This document shows positions 61,830 through 64,000 of a DNA stretch of 64,000 nt, one piece after another. Positions within the stretch are counted from its first letter, which is position 1. Each line of letters starts with the position of its first letter. The stretch is from positions 1 through 64,000 of the forward strand of contig NZ_JAKJHZ010000003.1 in assembly GCF_021648885.1 (NCBI RefSeq), read 5' to 3'. The stretch comes from Nocardioides potassii. Its GTDB lineage: Bacteria > Actinomycetota > Actinomycetes > Propionibacteriales > Nocardioidaceae. Made by a program: the position numbers and the translations under genes. The notes beneath the pieces are model-generated. The model worked only from the letters and a program-made list of their open reading frames with translations, had not been told where the DNA came from and did no database searches.

Positions 61830-62456
61830 TCAGTCCGGCCGGGACTGGCTCGTCGCTGCGAAGTTGACACTGATGCGCGGGCCGGACGGACCGACCTCCT
61901 TGGGCACGCAGTGGCGCCAGTCGACCTGGCACCGGCCACCCATCACCACCAGGTCGCCGGCGAGCGGACGGAACGTCCTGCTCGCGCCGCCCGCCGTCGG
62001 CCTGATGAGGAACCGCCGCGCCGCGCCGAGGCTCAGCACCGGCACGATGCACTCGCGCCGCCGCGTCGAGGGGCCGTCGCCGTGCCACCCGGTGCTGTCG
62101 CGGTGGGTGCGGTAGAGGTTGATCCAGAGGCGGTCGTAGCTGACGCCGTAGTGCGCGGTCAGGGCCGAGGCCATGGACCTCAGCACCTCGGGGGCGTCCA
62201 GCAGCTCGGCGTACTCGGCGGTGAGGCGTGGCTCCCTGACCGTCTGGTCGTACATCCGGCGCCACCGCTGCTCCCAGCGGGCACTCGCCAGCAGGTCCTC
62301 GAACACCTGCTCGGCGCCGGCCAGCCAGCCCGGGACGTGCTCGACCCAGGAGTGGGCGTCGAGCCGCACGCGGTGGGCGGTCGAGAACGTGTCGTCGACC
62401 CAGGGCTCGCGATCGCCGGCGTCGTCACCGAAGAGCGGGAGGGCGGAGTCCGTCAT
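61830..62456 (-). CDS. alkB: AlkB-like Fe(II)/2-oxoglutarate dioxygenase
   Basis: This 208-residue protein is related to AlkB, which removes alkyl groups from DNA/RNA bases by oxidation. Metal ligands H125 and D127 are in STGWHGDGPS, H182 is in WRHCVPK and the 2-oxoglutarate Arg194 is in GPRISVNF. The motif YDRLWINLYRTHRDSTGWH is characteristic of AlkB homologues 2/3. ATG at 62,456 lies six bases after TAGGAC. It is a single gene. Confidence 0.9.
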   Translation of the reverse strand: MTDSALPLFGDDAGDREPWVDDTFSTAHRVRLDAHSWVEHVPGWLAGAEQVFEDLLASARWEQRWRRMYDQTVREPRLTAEYAELLDAPEVLRSMASALTAHYGVSYDRLWINLYRTHRDSTGWHGDGPSTRRRECIVPVLSLGAARRFLIRPTAGGASRTFRPLAGDLVVMGGRCQVDWRHCVPKEVGPSGPRISVNFAATSQSRPD

Positions 62457-62501
62457 GCGTCCGTCCTACCAACCAGCACCGACAGTGCCGCGGTGGGCTG
62501 C

Positions 62502-63653
62502 TCAGGAGCAGATGCCGTAGATCTCGTCCTCGTCCTCCTTCTTCCCGGACTTGGACGGGGAACCGTCGCGGTCCGCCCTCGGACCCTCGGCGTCGACGGA
62601 CGTGTCGCCGATCAGCCTCGCCGGGAGCTCCTGGTCGCGGGCGAGCAGCCTCCAGATCTCGTCGGCACGGTCGGTCCAGCGGACCCGGCCGAAGAACTCG
62701 CTGTCGCGCGGGTAGTACTCGGTCGGCAGGGTGACGAACTGGATCTCGTCCAGGCCGATGCCCTGGAGCTGCATCGCGACCCTGCCGAGCCGGACGACGT
62801 TGGCGAACTCCTCGTCGGTGCGCAGCGACTTCGTGGCCGCGTCGAGGAACTTCACGACCCGGTCCAGCCGGGTCAGCGTGCCGGCCGAGAGCACCTGGCG
62901 CACGAGGGCGCCGATGAACTCCTGCTGGCGCCGGATGCGCGAGATGTCGTTGCGCTGGAGCAGGGGTCCGACGTACCGCGCGCGGACGTAGTCGAGCGCC
63001 TCGTCGCCGCTCAGCCTCGACGGGTTCCCCGCCGGTACGAAGATGCCGCGGGGCTTGTCGACGATGTCGTAGGGCACGCACACCTCCACGGCACCCACTG
63101 CGTCGACCATCGAGCCGAAGCTGGCGAAGTCGACCACGATGAAGTGCTCGACCCGGATGTGGGCGTTCTCCTCCAGCTGGCGCATCGTGCACAGCGGCCC
63201 GCCGACGTTGAAGGCGGCGTTCCAGATCACGTCCGTGACCGCCGGGGAGTCGCAGCCGTCCTCCGGCCGGTCGACGATGGAGTCGCGCGGGATCGAGACG
63301 GCGTACGCCCTGGAGCGGTCGGCCGAGAGGTGCACCAGGATCGTGGTGTCGGAACCACCGCCCTGCTCGTCGTCGATGCGGTTCGCACCGGCACGCGAGT
63401 CGGAGCCCATCACCAGGACGTCGAGCGGCCGTCCGTTGCCGGTGTACCGCTCGACCGGTCGCGCCTTCTCGTCCAGCCCATCGGTCGGGACGCTCTCGAT
63501 GTTGCCGTTGAGGTGGCGGACGAACACGACGGTGCTGACGCCGGTGACGAGCGCGAGCACCAGCGCCGTGACCAGGACGATGCGACCGACGGACCACCTG
63601 CGTCTCGCCGTGGCGCGCGGTGGCTCAGCCTCCTCGGGCGACTCGTCTGGCAC
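62502..63653 (-). CDS. LytR-CpsA-Psr (LCP) family glycopolymer ligase
   Basis: This 383-residue protein attaches cell-wall glycopolymers (teichoic acid or polysaccharide) from a lipid carrier to peptidoglycan. It has one N-terminal helix (WSVGRIVLVTALVLALVTGV) and an external LCP domain: DVLVMGSDSRAGANRIDD, SDTTILVHLSADR, AVSIPRDSIVD with catalytic Arg/Asp, VDAVGAVEVCVPYDI and RNDISRIRRQQEFIGAL. The C-terminal tail is charged (KKEDEDEIYG). It could be the final enzyme for the glycan made in the first half of the window, though it is 35 kb away. Confidence 0.92.
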   Translation of the reverse strand: MPDESPEEAEPPRATARRRWSVGRIVLVTALVLALVTGVSTVVFVRHLNGNIESVPTDGLDEKARPVERYTGNGRPLDVLVMGSDSRAGANRIDDEQGGGSDTTILVHLSADRSRAYAVSIPRDSIVDRPEDGCDSPAVTDVIWNAAFNVGGPLCTMRQLEENAHIRVEHFIVVDFASFGSMVDAVGAVEVCVPYDIVDKPRGIFVPAGNPSRLSGDEALDYVRARYVGPLLQRNDISRIRRQQEFIGALVRQVLSAGTLTRLDRVVKFLDAATKSLRTDEEFANVVRLGRVAMQLQGIGLDEIQFVTLPTEYYPRDSEFFGRVRWTDRADEIWRLLARDQELPARLIGDTSVDAEGPRADRDGSPSKSGKKEDEDEIYGICS

Positions 63654-63695
63654 GGGCGCTCACTTCCGTCGCGGTCGGCGCTGACCTGACAGAAG

Positions 63696-63998
63696 TTACT
63701 TCACCGCTTCCCCGTAGAGGCGCCGCAGCATGGCCTCGGGTGACGGCGACTTCCCTCGCGTGGGCGTCTCCCTGACCTCGGCCGCCGCCACCAGGGCCGA
63801 CGCGATGTCGCGGATCTTCCGGTTCGAGTCCGAGGAGAAGGCCCGCAGCAACGCCCACGCTGTCTCCGGGTCGACGCTGTAGAGCTGCACCAGGACGCCC
63901 TTGGCCTGCTCGATGACCGCACGGTGCTCGGCGAAGTCGGAGACCGCCTCGTCCAGCTCCGCGTCGACCGCGTCCCGTCGCACGTCGGTGATGTCCAC
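63696..63998 (-). CDS. ANTAR-domain protein (possibly truncated by the window edge)
   Basis: This 100-residue product has HRAVIEQAKGVLVQLYSVDP and AWALLRAFSSDSNRKIRDIA, the RNA-binding ANTAR domain (R-x-x-I-x-x-A-K-G-x-L-M and the RKLRDVA-like end). ANTAR proteins act as transcription antiterminators. A GTG lies at 63,998, two bases from the edge; the frame may continue outside, where a PAS or GAF domain would be usual, so the start is uncertain. Confidence 0.75.
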   Translation of the reverse strand: MDITDVRRDAVDAELDEAVSDFAEHRAVIEQAKGVLVQLYSVDPETAWALLRAFSSDSNRKIRDIASALVAAAEVRETPTRGKSPSPEAMLRRLYGEAVK

Positions 63999-64000
63999 CA

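Overview
The window comes from the chromosome of a high-GC Gram-positive bacterium (Actinobacteria). GTG starts are frequent, many start codons sit directly behind a TAnnnT box with no room for a ribosome binding site, and housekeeping genes such as typA/bipA, a poxvirus-type topoisomerase IB, mycobacterial-type serC and a DtxR-family regulator are of actinobacterial type. Gene content together with a dispersed 'CCGCTGGTCGAGGAGGG' repeat makes a Nocardioides-like member of the Nocardioidaceae my best guess; that is inference, because no rRNA or other marker gene is present.

Positions 1 to about 27,850 form a surface-glycan locus. It starts with a nonulosonic (sialic-like) acid block on the minus strand: NeuB-type synthase with CBS, SAF and sugar-isomerase domains, NeuA, a putative sialyl/polymer-type transferase and a CgeB-like transferase. 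About fourteen glycosyltransferase genes follow (GT2, GT4, GT11, GT14, GT87-like and a double GT2). With them are a PglK-like ABC flippase, a hexapeptide acetyltransferase, two membrane acyltransferases, an FkbM methyltransferase, a coupled PIG-L deacetylase/WbqC pair, a MauE-thioredoxin fusion and one methyltransferase remnant. Several genes between 5.3 and 20.3 kb look lower in G+C than the rest, consistent with a mosaic acquired locus.

Positions 27,900-32,550 carry three Tat-signal proteins with a shared 'RR..GAAW(T/S)VP' leader, an MFS exporter and an Xre/MbcA/ParS-like protein. Positions 32,600-43,500 are mostly core genes: typA, a START-like protein, an M4 peptidase fused to an emfourin-like inhibitor domain, topoisomerase IB, serC, a GNAT, an M15-like secreted protein, a DCC protein, citrate synthase, pdxH and an ATPase-fold regulator. 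A 32-bp tandem array lies in the middle.

Positions 43,660-50,500 hold two drug-export units: TetR with a heterodimeric ABC exporter behind a clear palindromic operator, and a DHA2 MFS pump with MarR behind a structured leader that contains a 12-codon ORF with an ideal Shine-Dalgarno sequence. The last 13.5 kb contain a GH13 glucosidase, a thioesterase-like protein, DtxR, a sirtuin coupled to a DUF2277 protein, repeats, a frameshifted secreted beta-propeller protein, a saccharopine-dehydrogenase-like reductase, a CHAP-domain secreted protein, a MerR/SnoaL pair with a 19-bp-spacer promoter, an AlkB-like dioxygenase, an LCP ligase and an ANTAR protein at the edge. I saw no tRNA, rRNA, transposase or CRISPR array.
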